Notes: generated by a model not told the origin, from the sequence alone. A stretch of 64,000 bases of DNA from Hoylesella nanceiensis DSM 19126 = JCM 15639 (GCF_000379965.1 NZ_KB904332.1:181688-245687), one strand, 5' to 3'; positions 8,528 to 18,740 are shown, counted from the stretch's first letter. Numbers and translations: made by a program.

Positions 8528-9676
8528 ATGATGATACCTGAAGAGTTTAAAGACATACGCCCTTTCGAGCCAGAAGAATTGCCCGAGGCGATTGATAGGA
8601 TATTTAGTAGCGAGCAATTCCGCTCTGTTTTGCCTTATTTCTTCCCTGAAATACCCGTTGAAACGCTTCATCAAAAGATGAAAGAGGCAAAGAACAGCAT
8701 GGAATTTCAACGTGCTTTTAGTTATCATTTCGTGTATCGGGTGCTCAATAATACATCTAAATCGGTTTCATTTAACAGCGATGCGATAGACAAAAGCAAG
8801 CATTTCACGTTCTTAAGTAACCACCGTGACATTGTATTAGACTCAGCAATTCTCGACGTATTACTAATAGATGCAGGCTTTGACACCTCTTGTGAGATTG
8901 CAATTGGCGACAACTTGCTATCTCTTCCATGGGTAAAAGACCTTGTAAGAGTGAACAAATCGTTCATTGTTGAACGTGGTTTGTCCCCTCGTCAGATGCT
9001 CATTGCCAGCAAACGCCTATCTAACTACATGCATTTTGTGATGACCAACAAAAGCGAAAACATTTGGATTGCGCAACGAGAAGGCAGAGCAAAGGATTCA
9101 AACGACCGCACTCAAGAGGCTCTTTTGAAGATGCTTACCATCGGAGGAGAAGGCTCTTTGGCAGATAAACTAAAGGAAATGCACATCGTTCCCTTAGCTA
9201 TTTCGTACGAATACGACCCTTGCGACTATCTAAAGGCAATGGAGTTCCAACTAAAGAGAGACAATCCTGAGTATAAAAAGAGTGCTCAAGACGATATATT
9301 AAGTATGCAAACAGGCATCATGGGCTATAAAGGTCGCATTCATTATCATTGTGCAGAGTGCATAGATCCATTCCTTGAATCGCTCGACAGCGAACTTTCT
9401 AAGAACAATTTTTATGCAACTGTGGCACAACACATCGACCAACAAATACATGCTAACTATCGTTTGTTTGCCAATAACTACATTGCTCTCGACCTATTAG
9501 AGAACAATAACCAATATAGTAACTATTACACACACGAAGAAAAGCAATCTTTCGAAGGCTATATCGCTGGTCAATTGAATAAAATTCAAATCGAAAACAA
9601 AGATGAAGCCTATCTTCGTGAGCGTATATTAACAATGTATGCCAACCCAGCAATTAATCATTTTAAAGCTATATGA
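8528..9676 (+). CDS. Putative 1-acyl-sn-glycerol-3-phosphate acyltransferase family protein
   Basis: A 382-residue protein with a PlsC/GPAT-like core: the motif SNHRDIVLDSAIL (about 97-109), resembling the His...Asp acyltransferase motif, and a second block IWIAQREGRAKDSNDRTQ resembling the phosphate-binding block. In Bacteroidales this longer form is usually annotated as a glycerolipid acyltransferase. The spacing between His and Asp is five residues rather than four, so the exact reaction is uncertain. It overlaps the next lipoprotein gene by 4 bp (ATGA), pointing to translational coupling. Confidence 0.75.
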   Translation: MMIPEEFKDIRPFEPEELPEAIDRIFSSEQFRSVLPYFFPEIPVETLHQKMKEAKNSMEFQRAFSYHFVYRVLNNTSKSVSFNSDAIDKSKHFTFLSNHRDIVLDSAILDVLLIDAGFDTSCEIAIGDNLLSLPWVKDLVRVNKSFIVERGLSPRQMLIASKRLSNYMHFVMTNKSENIWIAQREGRAKDSNDRTQEALLKMLTIGGEGSLADKLKEMHIVPLAISYEYDPCDYLKAMEFQLKRDNPEYKKSAQDDILSMQTGIMGYKGRIHYHCAECIDPFLESLDSELSKNNFYATVAQHIDQQIHANYRLFANNYIALDLLENNNQYSNYYTHEEKQSFEGYIAGQLNKIQIENKDEAYLRERILTMYANPAINHFKAI

Positions 9677-10329
9677 AAATAAAATCTATTATTGGTGCAG
9701 CCCTAGTACTATTAACAGCCTGCACTTCTAACACCTTTGAAGGTGGAGATGGAAACAATTCTTACCTAAAACGAGATGCCGCAGAGGTAACTATTAACAA
9801 GCAAGACCAAACTGCAAACATCGTATTTGACGATGATCAGAAAGCAAGTGTCAAGCTTCCTACAACACATCCATGGTTAACTGGCACTGAAACTTTCTAT
9901 CGTGCAATAGTTACTTATCGTGAAAAAGATCAGGTAAAGTCTATCTTAGGCTTCATTCCTATGATGCTTCTTCAACCTGTTACACAAACAACTGAAGACG
10001 TAAAGAGCGACCCTGTGTTGTATGTTGCATCGAGTTTTGCTAAGAATAAGAAGTATTTGAACGTTCAACTAACTGTTCCAATGCGCTTAGAGAATGTAAA
10101 AGACAAGCCCATTAACATCTCTATTGCTGAAAAAAAGCACGCAATGAGCACGGGAAACAACACACATTATATTTGGACGGTGGTGTTTAGCAACAAAGAA
10201 ACCACCAACAATGTAACTGAACCAGCGTTGTTAAGCATTCCAACATCACAACTTGTTAAAGGCGATTCTTTAACGCTTAGAATACAAAACGGCATTAGAT
10301 TAGAAGAACTAAAAGGCGTTATGCAATAA
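9673..10329 (+). CDS. Putative lipoprotein of unknown function
   Basis: A 218-residue protein with a lipoprotein signal (lipobox LTAC, Cys17) and a mature part of alternating strands; no enzyme motif is visible. The start ATG overlaps the stop of the acyltransferase gene by 4 bp, so the two are probably co-translated and may act together at the envelope. I do not recognise a named family. A strong bidirectional terminator follows. Confidence 0.75.
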   Translation: MKIKSIIGAALVLLTACTSNTFEGGDGNNSYLKRDAAEVTINKQDQTANIVFDDDQKASVKLPTTHPWLTGTETFYRAIVTYREKDQVKSILGFIPMMLLQPVTQTTEDVKSDPVLYVASSFAKNKKYLNVQLTVPMRLENVKDKPINISIAEKKHAMSTGNNTHYIWTVVFSNKETTNNVTEPALLSIPTSQLVKGDSLTLRIQNGIRLEELKGVMQ

Positions 10330-10333
10330 AAAG

Positions 10334-10368
10334 AAGCTACTGCTTAAAGGCAGTAGCTTTTATTTTAT
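10334..10368. terminator. Bidirectional terminator between convergent genes
   Basis: Perfect stem AAGCTACTGC / GCAGTAGCTT with a 6-base loop, flanked by A-rich sequence on the left and T-rich on the right. It can serve both the lipoprotein gene (+) and the M16 peptidase gene (-), whose stop codons face each other. Confidence 0.9.
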
Positions 10369-11609
10369 TCTAAAATGAGGGTGAATAAACGATTGGGATC
10401 GAATATTTCTCTCGATACATTCATAATCTCTTGAGGTGTAATAGCATCGATTTCGGCAAACAAATCATCGATAGACTTCATCTCATTAAAATACAAATAG
10501 GCTTTTGAAAAGTCGAGTGCAAAGCTCTCTCTACTATCACATGACACTGCAATTTGCCCCTTTAACTGTTGCTTTGCGCTTGCAATTTGCTTGGCTGTTA
10601 GCATGGTGTCGCATAGGCGTTGCATTTCTTTTTTCACCAAGGCGATGCACTTTTTAAGGTCGTGAGGGTCGCAACCAAAGTACACACTCCACACTCCTAC
10701 GTCGCTATAACACACCATCGAGCTATCAACACTATACACTAAGCCTCGTTTTTCACGCAAAGCAATAGATAAACGAGCGTTCATTCCTGGTCCACCTAAT
10801 ATGTTATTCAACAAATAAAGCACCACACGCTGCTTGTTATACACGCTAAACGACTTGGCACCTATCATGACATGGCATTGGTGGGTGTTGCGTTTTATGA
10901 CCTTTTGAGTGCCTTCTACGCCCGTTGTTTTCGATATATCGGTAGGCAAAAGCGCATCCTTTTGCAAATAAGGAGTAGCCTCTGGGAAAACACTTGTTAG
11001 CTTATCGAGTTGCTGAACCAATCGTTTAAAGTCGATATCTCCATACACAAAGAACACCATATTACTGGGTTGATACATTCGTTGTGTAAATCTTTGGGCA
11101 TCGGCAGTGGTGAATTGTCGCACATTTTCGGCCTTTCCCAAAATGTTATGACCCAAGGCTGCACTGCCAAAAAGCTCTTGTTCGAAATAATCGTAAATGA
11201 GTTCTGAGGGTGAATCGTTATAACTCTCTATCTCATCGCAAATCACTTCTACCTCTTTTGCTATCTCTTTTTGTGGATAAACGCTGTTAAATACCATGTC
11301 GGTAAGCACTTCTACAGCCTTATAAACATGCTTCGACAATATCGCTGCATGATAAACGGTTGTTTCTTTGGTTGTAAAAGCATTTAAATCGCCACCATAT
11401 TGCTCCAAACTGTTGATGATATTACGTGCCGAACGCTTTGCTGTGCCTTTGAAAGACATGTGCTCACAGAAATGCGCTAAGCCCTCTTCGTGGCTCAACT
11501 CATCTCTTGTTCCTGCCTTAATGTAATATCCACAATACACCACTTGTGATGAATGAGGAACGCAAACCAGGCGTAATCCGTTGGAAAATGTATGCGTTTG
11601 ATGTGTCAT
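10365..11609 (-). CDS. M16-family zinc peptidase (pitrilysin type)
   Basis: A 414-residue processing-peptidase-like protein. The inverted zinc motif HFCEH (His46, Glu49, His50) is followed by the distal Glu region EVEVICDEIESYNDSP, completing the M16 active site. The C-terminal half has the inactive M16 domain (LGGPGMNARLSIALREKRGLVYSV). I chose ATG 11609, which opens MTHQTHTFSNGLRLV, the usual start of the family. The 17-codon upstream extension lies in poorly coding sequence. The substrate is unknown. It is transcribed away from mutS across a 195-bp gap that holds repeat array B. Confidence 0.92.
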   Translation of the reverse strand: MTHQTHTFSNGLRLVCVPHSSQVVYCGYYIKAGTRDELSHEEGLAHFCEHMSFKGTAKRSARNIINSLEQYGGDLNAFTTKETTVYHAAILSKHVYKAVEVLTDMVFNSVYPQKEIAKEVEVICDEIESYNDSPSELIYDYFEQELFGSAALGHNILGKAENVRQFTTADAQRFTQRMYQPSNMVFFVYGDIDFKRLVQQLDKLTSVFPEATPYLQKDALLPTDISKTTGVEGTQKVIKRNTHQCHVMIGAKSFSVYNKQRVVLYLLNNILGGPGMNARLSIALREKRGLVYSVDSSMVCYSDVGVWSVYFGCDPHDLKKCIALVKKEMQRLCDTMLTAKQIASAKQQLKGQIAVSCDSRESFALDFSKAYLYFNEMKSIDDLFAEIDAITPQEIMNVSREIFDPNRLFTLILE

Positions 11610-11644
11610 AGATGGGCAAAGGTAGTATATTTTTGCGAGAATTG

Positions 11645-11780
11645 AATGTAAAAGCACCACTATTAAAGTTTAAAAGCAATGATATTGCACCCTAAAAGCA
11701 TTGATATTACACTGCAAAAGCACTGCTATTACCGCACCAAAAGAACAATGCCACACTGCAAATGCAATGTGGCAATAGCT
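11645..11780. repeat. 22-bp-period intergenic repeat array B
   Basis: AAAAGC-type cores start at 11650, 11672, 11694, 11716, 11739 and 11760: spacings 22, 22, 22, 23 and 21. The typical unit reads CTAAAAGCATTGATATTAC. This is the longest array seen, with six units. It fills the gap between the mutS stop and the M16 peptidase start, and its last unit overlaps a GCCACA/TGTGGC hairpin (about 11750-11775). Confidence 0.85.
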
Positions 11781-11803
11781 AAAAGACGATTATAAAGGAC
11801 GCT

Positions 11804-14425
11804 TTATCCTTTGACAATCTTCTTAATATCGTTTAATTTATTGAGTGCTTCAACGGGAGTTAAGTTGTTAATATCGAGGTGTAAGAACTCATCTCGTATC
11901 TGAATGAGCACTGGATCGTCTAACTTAAAGAAGCTAAGTTGTACGTTTTCGTTAGGCTCATCGAGCTTATTTATAGCGTTCTTCGATACCTCTCCCACTT
12001 GATCGTTGTTCTTTTCGAGCTGTTTCAAAATAACATTTGCACGCTTAACAATGCTCTTTGGCATGCCAGCAATGTCGGCAACGTGAATACCAAACGAGTG
12101 TTCTGAACCGCCTTCTACCAGCTTTCGCATAAACATCACTTTGCCATTGGCTTCTTTCACACTTACATTGAAGTTCTTAATGCGCTCGAATCGCTTCTCC
12201 ATCTCATTGAGTTCGTGGTAGTGAGTGGCAAAAAGTGTGCGTGCTCTTGCCTTTGGTTGCTCGTGAAGATACTCGACAATGGCCCACGCAATGCTTATTC
12301 CATCATAGGTAGATGTGCCTCTTCCCAACTCATCGAACAAGATAAGAGAACGTGAAGACACGTTATTGAGGATGTTTGCAGCCTCTGTCATCTCTACCAT
12401 AAAGGTTGATTCGCCCACCGATATGTTATCGCTTGCCCCTACACGGGTGAAGATTTTGTCTACAACACCTATGCTTGCACTATGTGCAGGCACGAAACTT
12501 CCGACCTGAGCCAATAGCACTATGAGGGCAGTTTGGCGCAAAAGAGCTGATTTACCCGCCATATTAGGACCTGTAATCATCATAATTTGCTGCTTTTCGC
12601 TATCGAGCAGAATGTCATTGGGCACATAACGCTCTCCAATAGGTAGTTGCATTTCGATAACTGGGTGTCTTCCTGCCTTGATATCGAGCACTTCTGTGGT
12701 GTTAATCTCTGGTCGAACATAATGGTTCGACTGTGCTACTGAAGCGAAAGAGTGCAAACAATCGATGCGAGCAATGATGTTGGCATTGATTTGTATTTGT
12801 GGAATAAACTCTTGAAGAGCCACTATCAGGTCGTTAAAGATTTGCGCTTCGAGTGCCAAAATCTTATCTTCTGCACCTAAAATCTTCTCTTCATACTCTT
12901 TCAACTCTTGTGTAATATAGCGTTCTGCCTGCGCAAGAGTCTGCTTACGAACCCACTCTTGGGGCACTTTATCTTTGTGCATGTTGCGCACTTCGAGGTA
13001 ATATCCAAACACATTGTTATAGCCTATCTTCAAAGAAGAAATGCCTGTTTGCTCTACTTCACGCTCTTGAATGTGCAAAAGATAGTCTTTTCCTGAGTGA
13101 GATATTGCTCTTAACTCGTCTAACTCGGCGTTCACCCCATCGGCAATAACGCCTCCTTTGTTCACAAGTTGTGGTGGGTCGGAGGTGATTTCTTTTGCTA
13201 TTCGAGCACGAATAGACTCGCATAGGGTGATTTGTTCGCCCATTCGCACTAAAGATTCGTTCTTTGAAGCCACACAAGCCGCCTTAATTGGCTCGATAGC
13301 GTCGAGTGCATAGCGCAATTGAACAACCTCTCTAGGAGACACTCTGCCCACTGCTACACGAGAAATGATGCGCTCTAAGTCGCCAATACGATGAAGTTGG
13401 TCGGACAACACCTGCTCAAAGTCTTCACTATTATAGATGTGTTCTACCACATTAAGGCGTTGTTCTATTGCTTTTTGCTCTTTCAATGGGAATACTAACC
13501 AGCGTTTGAGCATGCGACTACCCATTGGTGTGATGGTGTTATCAATAACATTGAGCAATGAACTACCGCCTTCGTGCATCGAATTGATGAGCTCTAAGCT
13601 GCGAATAGTGAATTTATCGAGGCGCACATAACGGTCTTCTTCTATGCGAGAGATGGATGTTATGTGACTGATATTGGTGTGTTGGGTGATTTCAAGATAC
13701 TGCATAATGGCCCCAGAAGCGATGATTCCATTGACAAGATGGTCGATTCCGAAACCTTTAAGTGTTTGTGTTCCGAAGTGCTTCAATAGCTTTTGACGGG
13801 CTGTTGATTCGGTAAAAACCCAATCATCAAGCTCGAATGTGCAATATTTATCGCCAAAATATTGGTTGAACTGTTGCTTATTATCTCTATCGAACAACAC
13901 TTCTTTGGGCGAAAAGTTCACCAACAACTTCTCTATTGTATCGTATGAGCCTTCTCCTGTTAAGAATTCGCCTGTTGAGATGTCGAGAAATGCAACACCA
14001 CAAGAGGCTTTTCCGAAATGAATGGCAGCTAAAAAGTTGTTTTCTTTATAGTTTAATACATTGTCTGCCAATGCAACTCCGGGCGTAACCAGTTCGGTTA
14101 TACCACGTTTAACAAGCTTTTTTGTTAGTTTGGGGTCTTCTAATTGGTCGCAAATAGCCACTCGTCGTCCCGCACGAACAAGCTTTGGAAGATAAGTATC
14201 CAAAGCATGGTGAGGGAAACCAGCCATCTCTGTAACCGCAGATGAGCCGCCATTGTTTCGTTTGGTGAGCGTTATCCCTAATATCTTCGATGCTTCTACA
14301 GCGTCTTGTGAATATGTTTCGTAGAAATCTCCACAACGAAAAAGCAATATTGCATCTGGATGTTGATGCTTAAATGTGAAAAATTGCTTCATCATTGGGG
14401 TGAGTCCTTTATCTTTAACTGCCAT
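11804..14425 (-). CDS. mutS: DNA mismatch repair protein MutS
   Basis: An 873-residue mismatch-recognition ATPase. The mismatch-binding motif (GDFYETY, the Phe-x-Glu site) is in the N-terminal domain. Connector, core and clamp regions follow. The C-terminal ABC-type ATPase has Walker [12 protein letters not shown] (Lys625), the STFMVEM signature and Walker [17 protein letters not shown] chose ATG 14425 ([15 protein letters not shown]), the usual MutS opening; the longer frame to 14464 adds 13 unlikely residues. It stands alone, with no mutL beside it. Confidence 0.97.
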   Translation of the reverse strand: MAVKDKGLTPMMKQFFTFKHQHPDAILLFRCGDFYETYSQDAVEASKILGITLTKRNNGGSSAVTEMAGFPHHALDTYLPKLVRAGRRVAICDQLEDPKLTKKLVKRGITELVTPGVALADNVLNYKENNFLAAIHFGKASCGVAFLDISTGEFLTGEGSYDTIEKLLVNFSPKEVLFDRDNKQQFNQYFGDKYCTFELDDWVFTESTARQKLLKHFGTQTLKGFGIDHLVNGIIASGAIMQYLEITQHTNISHITSISRIEEDRYVRLDKFTIRSLELINSMHEGGSSLLNVIDNTITPMGSRMLKRWLVFPLKEQKAIEQRLNVVEHIYNSEDFEQVLSDQLHRIGDLERIISRVAVGRVSPREVVQLRYALDAIEPIKAACVASKNESLVRMGEQITLCESIRARIAKEITSDPPQLVNKGGVIADGVNAELDELRAISHSGKDYLLHIQEREVEQTGISSLKIGYNNVFGYYLEVRNMHKDKVPQEWVRKQTLAQAERYITQELKEYEEKILGAEDKILALEAQIFNDLIVALQEFIPQIQINANIIARIDCLHSFASVAQSNHYVRPEINTTEVLDIKAGRHPVIEMQLPIGERYVPNDILLDSEKQQIMMITGPNMAGKSALLRQTALIVLLAQVGSFVPAHSASIGVVDKIFTRVGASDNISVGESTFMVEMTEAANILNNVSSRSLILFDELGRGTSTYDGISIAWAIVEYLHEQPKARARTLFATHYHELNEMEKRFERIKNFNVSVKEANGKVMFMRKLVEGGSEHSFGIHVADIAGMPKSIVKRANVILKQLEKNNDQVGEVSKNAINKLDEPNENVQLSFFKLDDPVLIQIRDEFLHLDINNLTPVEALNKLNDIKKIVKG

Positions 14426-14556
14426 AATAAATCGTTGTAAATTATGCCATCTGCCTACAAACAAGCAGGCATGGCGCTATTTATGCAAAGATAATAAATT
14501 TAATGCAGAATGAAGATGAAGACGAAACAAAAGAATAAAGCTCTAAATCTTATTCA

Positions 14557-14973
14557 TTATTTTTTTGCTTCTTGCTCAAATCTAAGCCGAGTACGAACGT
14601 CTCCTGCTGTAAATTCAAATATTGTTATGCGCACCTTTGAGGTGGTATTTGGCTCAAATACAACAGTCATCACGTTCTTATTGACAGTTGTTTTAAGCCA
14701 AGGAGTTAATGAAACGGGGGAAATAGTTGTTGAATTGGGATCTTTAAATGGATGTCTATCAACTGTAAATGAATATTGATCGACCGAGAATGACTCGTAG
14801 TTGGTGCAGGTTACGTGAATTGTTCCACCCTCTGCAGGCACAGAAATGGTGTTTTGACCTTTAAGATTGGTGTCTGAAACAAGATGTATAGGTTCAGTCT
14901 TTTCGCAAGAAGTGGTGATTGCAAGGAGCGAAAATACTGCAAGAAGGGTTAAAAGTAGATTTTTCTTTAACAT
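14557..14973 (-). CDS. Small lipoprotein with BACON-like domain, copy 1
   Basis: A 138-residue lipoprotein with signal MLKKNLLLTLLAVFSLLAI and lipobox Cys23. The mature part has the alternation seen in BACON domains: VPAEGGTIHVTCTNYESF, then WLK, then a strand rich in Thr and a final FEFTAGDVRTRLRFEQEA. BACON domains occur in surface proteins of Bacteroidetes; ligand unknown. It is a tandem paralogue of the gene at 15241-15669. Signal peptides are identical but the mature parts differ at about 27 positions. Confidence 0.8.
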   Translation of the reverse strand: MLKKNLLLTLLAVFSLLAITTSCEKTEPIHLVSDTNLKGQNTISVPAEGGTIHVTCTNYESFSVDQYSFTVDRHPFKDPNSTTISPVSLTPWLKTTVNKNVMTVVFEPNTTSKVRITIFEFTAGDVRTRLRFEQEAKK

Positions 14974-15082
14974 GATATTTTACGTTTAAGTTATGATTAG
15001 TTATTGTTTTTAGATAACGTAGAAAGTTATTGGTTCTCTTTCAACAAGATGATCCACTGAAGAAACATACCTCTCTACTCCA

Positions 15083-15113
15083 CAAAGATACAAGTTTATC
15101 TCTAAAAGTCAAA
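15083..15113 (-). promoter_or_regulatory. Promoter of BACON-like gene copy 1
   Basis: On the minus strand TTTG (15113-15110), 19 bp, then TATCTTTG (15090-15083). This matches the Bacteroidetes -33/-7 pattern. The leader to the start codon is about 100 nt and is nearly identical in copy 2. Confidence 0.7.
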
Positions 15114-15240
15114 CTTTTGAAGAAAATAATCTGTGTTGAGAGGCTTTATTATCGCTTTTTTATTCCTATACCTCTCTCCTCTTTGCTCAAAAGATATAAG
15201 AGAATAGGACATAAAAGAATAAAGCTCTAAATCTTATTCA

Positions 15241-15669
15241 TTATTTTTTTGCTTCTTGCTCAAATGTAAGCCAAGCAAAAATATCTCCTGCTGTAATTTC
15301 AAATCTTGTTGTGCGCACCTTTGAGGTGGTATTTGGCTCAACCACAACAGTCATCACGTTCTTTTTGACAGCTGCTTTAAGCCAAGGAGTTGATAAAACG
15401 GGGGAAATAGCTGTTGAATTGGGAGCTTTAAATGGTTGTCCATCAACTGTAACTGAATTTTCAGAGAACCAGAATGACTCGTAGTTGGTGCAGGTTACGT
15501 GAATTGTTCCACCCTCTGCAGGCACTAAAATGGTGTTTTGACCTTTAAGATTGGTGTCTGAAACAAGCTGCATTGGTTCCCATTCCCAGGTAGTCTTTTC
15601 GCAAGAAGTGGTGATTGCAAGGAGTGAAAATACTGCAAGAAGGGTTAAAAGTAGATTTTTCTTTAACAT
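15241..15669 (-). CDS. Small lipoprotein with BACON-like domain, copy 2
   Basis: A 142-residue lipoprotein with a signal peptide and lipobox (Cys23) identical to copy 1, and a four-residue insert (TWEW region) right after it. The C-terminal part reads FEITAGDIFAWLTFEQEA, closer to the classical BACON ending (Trp present) than copy 1, where this Trp is Arg. It is probably the less altered copy. Function unknown; it is expected at the outer membrane surface or periplasm. Confidence 0.8.
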   Translation of the reverse strand: MLKKNLLLTLLAVFSLLAITTSCEKTTWEWEPMQLVSDTNLKGQNTILVPAEGGTIHVTCTNYESFWFSENSVTVDGQPFKAPNSTAISPVLSTPWLKAAVKKNVMTVVVEPNTTSKVRTTRFEITAGDIFAWLTFEQEAKK

Positions 15670-15779
15670 GATATTTTTACGTTTAAGTTATGATTAGTTA
15701 TTGGTTTTAGATAACGTAGAAAGTTATTGGTTCTCTTTCAACAAGGTGAGCCACTGAAGAAACACATCTCTCTACTCAA

Positions 15780-15810
15780 CAAAGATACAACTTTATCTCT
15801 AAAAGTCAAA
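15780..15810 (-). promoter_or_regulatory. Promoter of BACON-like gene copy 2
   Basis: Minus strand TTTG (15810-15807), 19 bp, TATCTTTG (15787-15780); same layout as copy 1. Confidence 0.7.
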
Positions 15811-16048
15811 CTTTTGAAGAAAATGATCTGTGTTGAGAGGCTTTATTATCGCTTTTTTTATTCCTATACCTCTCTCCTCTTTGCTCAAAAGACATAAGAG
15901 AATAGGACATAAAAGAATAAAAGACAGCTCTAATCAAAGCCTGAAATAAAAGTAAGAGACTAGTATGTAATAGATTAAGAAATAAGAAAATGACAAAAGA
16001 ACTATCTGTTTTGCCAACATTAAGCAACCTAACAATAGGACAAAAAGA

Positions 16049-16080
16049 AAGAGGGAAACAATATTTCATGTTTCCCTCTT
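16049..16080 (-). terminator. Terminator of the ribosomal protein block
   Basis: Perfect 12-bp stem AAGAGGGAAACA / TGTTTCCCTCTT with an 8-base loop. The A-rich stretch on the left gives the T-tract on the minus strand. It lies 24 bp past the rplQ stop and ends the long translation block. Confidence 0.9.
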
Positions 16081-16104
16081 ATATCATATTTGCATAACAA
16101 GCAA

Positions 16105-16587
16105 TTATTCTGCTGTTGCTTCTTCAACCTTTTCAGCTGTTGCTTCAGGAGCTGCAGCTTCTTTTGTTGCAGTAGTCTTACGGCTACGACGTGTTTTCTT
16201 AGCAGCTTTAGGAGCTTTTGCCATGTTTTCATTGTAGTCAACAAGCTCGATAAATGCCATTTCAGCAGCGTCACCTTGACGTGTACCCAACTTGATTACA
16301 CGAGTGTAACCACCTGGACGGTCAGCAACTTTTGTTGAAATTTCTTTGAAAAGCTCTGTTACAGCATATTTATTTTGCAAGTAACGGAAAACAACACGAC
16401 GTGAGTTTGTTGTATCTTCCTTTGAACGTGTGATCAAAGGCTCTACATATTTCTTAAGAGCTTTTGCTTTTGCAAGAGTCGTAGTGATTCTTTTGTGCAT
16501 AATCAACGAGATAGCCATGTTTGCAAGCATAGCACTACGGTGAGATGCAGTACGACCCAAATGGTTGAATTTTTTATTGTGTCTCAT
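16105..16587 (-). CDS. rplQ: 50S ribosomal protein L17
   Basis: A 160-residue protein. The L17 core is about 1-115 ([21 protein letters not shown]...). A basic then acidic C-terminal tail follows, rich in Lys, Ala and Glu, as in other Bacteroidetes L17. L17 binds several 23S rRNA domains near the exit tunnel. Last gene of the alpha operon, after rpoA, and followed by a strong terminator. Confidence 0.97.
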   Translation of the reverse strand: MRHNKKFNHLGRTASHRSAMLANMAISLIMHKRITTTLAKAKALKKYVEPLITRSKEDTTNSRRVVFRYLQNKYAVTELFKEISTKVADRPGGYTRVIKLGTRQGDAAEMAFIELVDYNENMAKAPKAAKKTRRSRKTTATKEAAAPEATAEKVEEATAE

Positions 16588-16682
16588 TATTTGTTTTAAT
16601 TTTTAAGATGAGAAAAGATCTATATAAATAGCTTGCAATTGCTAGTCGGTCATAAAAAACAACTGCATGCTATCATAATTTC

Positions 16683-17675
16683 TTATTCTCTGTCTAATTT
16701 ATACTTTGAAATATCTGTTCCAAAAGATAGATTCAGACTCTCGAGCAAATCATCAAGCTCAGAAAGCGATTTCTTACCAAAGTTGCGGAACTTAAGAAGA
16801 TCTGTCTTATTGAATTGTACAAGGTCGCCTAATGTTTCAACATCTGCTGCCTTTAAGCAATTCAACGCACGAACAGAAAGATTCATATCAACCAACTTAG
16901 TCTTTAACAATTGGCGCATATGTAATACTTCTTCATCGAATTCATCATTGCTGTCTTGCTCTGGATTTTCAAGAGTAATCTTTTCATCAGAGAACAACAT
17001 GAAGTGATAAATAAGTATCTTAGCTGCTTCTTTAAGTGCATCTTTAGGACTTATGGAACCATCCGTTGTAACTTCTAATACGAGTTTATCGTAGTCGGTC
17101 TTTTGTTCAACACGATAAGGCTCTACTGAATATTTTACATTACGGATTGGGGTGTAGATAGAATCGATTGGGAGAACATTGACATCGGTGCTGTATTGAC
17201 GATTCTCATCAGCAGGAACATAACCACGTCCCTTGTTAATTGTAATGTCTATCTGCATCGATGCTTTGGCATCTAAATGACAAATCACCAAATCAGGGTT
17301 TAACACTTCAAATCCAGTCAGATACTTACCCATATCGCCAGCCTTGAACTCTGTTGTGTTCTCGACTGTGATACTAACTTTCTCATTCTCGAATTCATCT
17401 ACTACTTGCTTGAATCTTACTTGTTTTAAATTCAAGATAATGTTGGTAACATCTTCCTTTACACCAGGAACTGAAGAGAATTCGTGCTCAACACCACCAA
17501 TTTTGATTGTGTTGATTGCGAAACCTTCAAGTGATGAAAGAAGGATGCGGCGCAAAGCGTTACCAATAGTAACACCAAAGCCAGGCTCTAAAGGACGGAA
17601 CTCGAACTTTCCGAACTTGTCGTTTGCCTCCAGCATTACAACTTTATCAGGTTTTTGAAATGCTAATATCGCCAT
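16683..17675 (-). CDS. rpoA: DNA-directed RNA polymerase subunit alpha
   Basis: A 330-residue subunit that starts polymerase assembly. The N-terminal dimerisation domain contains [19 protein letters not shown]. The C-terminal domain (about 255-325) has [23 protein letters not shown], the DNA- and activator-binding fold. It lies between rpsD and rplQ in the standard alpha-operon order; only 12 bp separate it from rpsD. Confidence 0.98.
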   Translation of the reverse strand: MAILAFQKPDKVVMLEANDKFGKFEFRPLEPGFGVTIGNALRRILLSSLEGFAINTIKIGGVEHEFSSVPGVKEDVTNIILNLKQVRFKQVVDEFENEKVSITVENTTEFKAGDMGKYLTGFEVLNPDLVICHLDAKASMQIDITINKGRGYVPADENRQYSTDVNVLPIDSIYTPIRNVKYSVEPYRVEQKTDYDKLVLEVTTDGSISPKDALKEAAKILIYHFMLFSDEKITLENPEQDSNDEFDEEVLHMRQLLKTKLVDMNLSVRALNCLKAADVETLGDLVQFNKTDLLKFRNFGKKSLSELDDLLESLNLSFGTDISKYKLDRE

Positions 17676-17687
17676 TAATTTAATGAT

Positions 17688-18293
17688 TTATTTAGAGTAC
17701 AACTCAACGATTAATTGTTCCTTAATGTTCTCAGGAATATCTGCTCTCTCAGGAGTATGCAAGAATTTACCGCTCTTTGTAGCGTTATCCCATTCAATCC
17801 AAGGATATTTGCTGTGGTTAAAACCTGCTAGAGCTGTTTCAATAACTTCTAGAGATTTAGCCTTTTCACGAACACCAATAACTTGACCTGGTTTTACTGA
17901 GTATGAAGGAATGTTTACAACACTACCATCTACGATGATATGTTTGTGTCCAACTAGCTGACGAGCAGCTGCACGTGTAGGTGCAAGACCCATACGGAAC
18001 ACAACATTATCAAGACGAGACTCTAGAAGTTGTAGCAAAACTTCACCGGTAATACCTGAAGCCTTAGCTGCTTTCTCGAACAAGTTACGGAACTGACGTT
18101 CTAGAACGCCGTAAGTATATTTAGCCTTTTGCTTCTCTGCCAACATGACACCGTACTCAGACATCTTCTTACGACGGTTGTTGCCATGCTGTCCAGGAGG
18201 GAAGTTTCTCTTGGACAAAACTTTGTCAGCACCGAAAATGGGTTCACCAAAACGGCGTGCAATCTTAGATTTCGGACCTATATATCTAGCCAT
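17688..18293 (-). CDS. rpsD: 30S ribosomal protein S4
   Basis: A 201-residue primary 16S rRNA binder. The N-terminus is [21 protein letters not shown] and the S4 RNA-binding domain lies at about 92-155 ([24 protein letters not shown]). The N-terminal zinc cysteines of some S4 proteins are absent. In many bacteria S4 represses its own operon; no specific site can be pointed out here. Confidence 0.98.
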   Translation of the reverse strand: MARYIGPKSKIARRFGEPIFGADKVLSKRNFPPGQHGNNRRKKMSEYGVMLAEKQKAKYTYGVLERQFRNLFEKAAKASGITGEVLLQLLESRLDNVVFRMGLAPTRAAARQLVGHKHIIVDGSVVNIPSYSVKPGQVIGVREKAKSLEVIETALAGFNHSKYPWIEWDNATKSGKFLHTPERADIPENIKEQLIVELYSK

Positions 18294-18350
18294 AATTAAT
18301 TATAATGTGCTTTTAAATAATTTCTTTTTATATAAACCTCAGAATAAGGA

Positions 18351-18740
18351 TTATACTTTTCTTCTCTTTGGAGGACGGCAACCATTGTGTGGTAATGGTG
18401 TAACGTCGATAATTTCTGTAACTTCAATTCCAGAACCATGCACTGCACGGATTGCAGACTCACGTCCGTTACCTGGACCTTTAACGTAAGCTTTAACCTT
18501 TCTTAAACCAAGATCAAAAGCTACTTTAGCACAATCTTCACCAGCCATTTGAGCTGCGTATGGTGTATTCTTCTTAGAACCACGGAAGCCCATCTTACCT
18601 GCAGAAGACCAAGAGATAACTTGTCCTTCTCCGTTAGCTAAAGATACGATAATATTATTGAATGAACTATGAACATGAAGTTGACCAACTGCGTCAACTC
18701 TCACATTTCTTTTCTTAGATGTTGCTGCTTTCTTTGCCAT
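18351..18740 (-). CDS. rpsK: 30S ribosomal protein S11
   Basis: A 129-residue platform protein with the signature [23 protein letters not shown] and the C-terminus [12 protein letters not shown]. It lies between rpsM and rpsD as expected. The basic N-terminus ([14 protein letters not shown]) is typical of the phylum. Confidence 0.98.
   Translation of the reverse strand: MAKKAATSKKRNVRVDAVGQLHVHSSFNNIIVSLANGEGQVISWSSAGKMGFRGSKKNTPYAAQMAGEDCAKVAFDLGLRKVKAYVKGPGNGRESAIRAVHGSGIEVTEIIDVTPLPHNGCRPPKRRKV

Larger units (their letters stand above)
14529..15212. repeat. Tandem duplication, copy 1 (about 684 bp)
   Basis: This segment and the next (15213-15910) align end to end: gene, 5' leader, promoter and upstream sequence. 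The segment GACATAAAAGAATAAA marks both unit borders (near 15208 and 15908). Copy 2 is longer by about 14 bp, mostly a 12-bp in-frame difference just after the signal peptide. Confidence 0.85.
15213..15910. repeat. Tandem duplication, copy 2 (about 698 bp)
   Basis: Second copy of the unit described at 14529-15212; it holds the paralogous gene and the same promoter. Beyond it, 15911-16048 contains no gene that I can support. Confidence 0.85.

Noticed and set aside
11645-11780. Possible CRISPR array
   Set aside because: The repeated core is only about 6-15 bp, the period is 22 bp, and there are no full repeats of 25-45 bp with unique spacers and no cas genes nearby.
15806-16069. Minus-strand ORF of 87 codons near the BACON-like genes
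   Set aside because: It runs through the promoter and the duplicated flank of copy 2 and through the rplQ terminator; the product looks like translated non-coding DNA.
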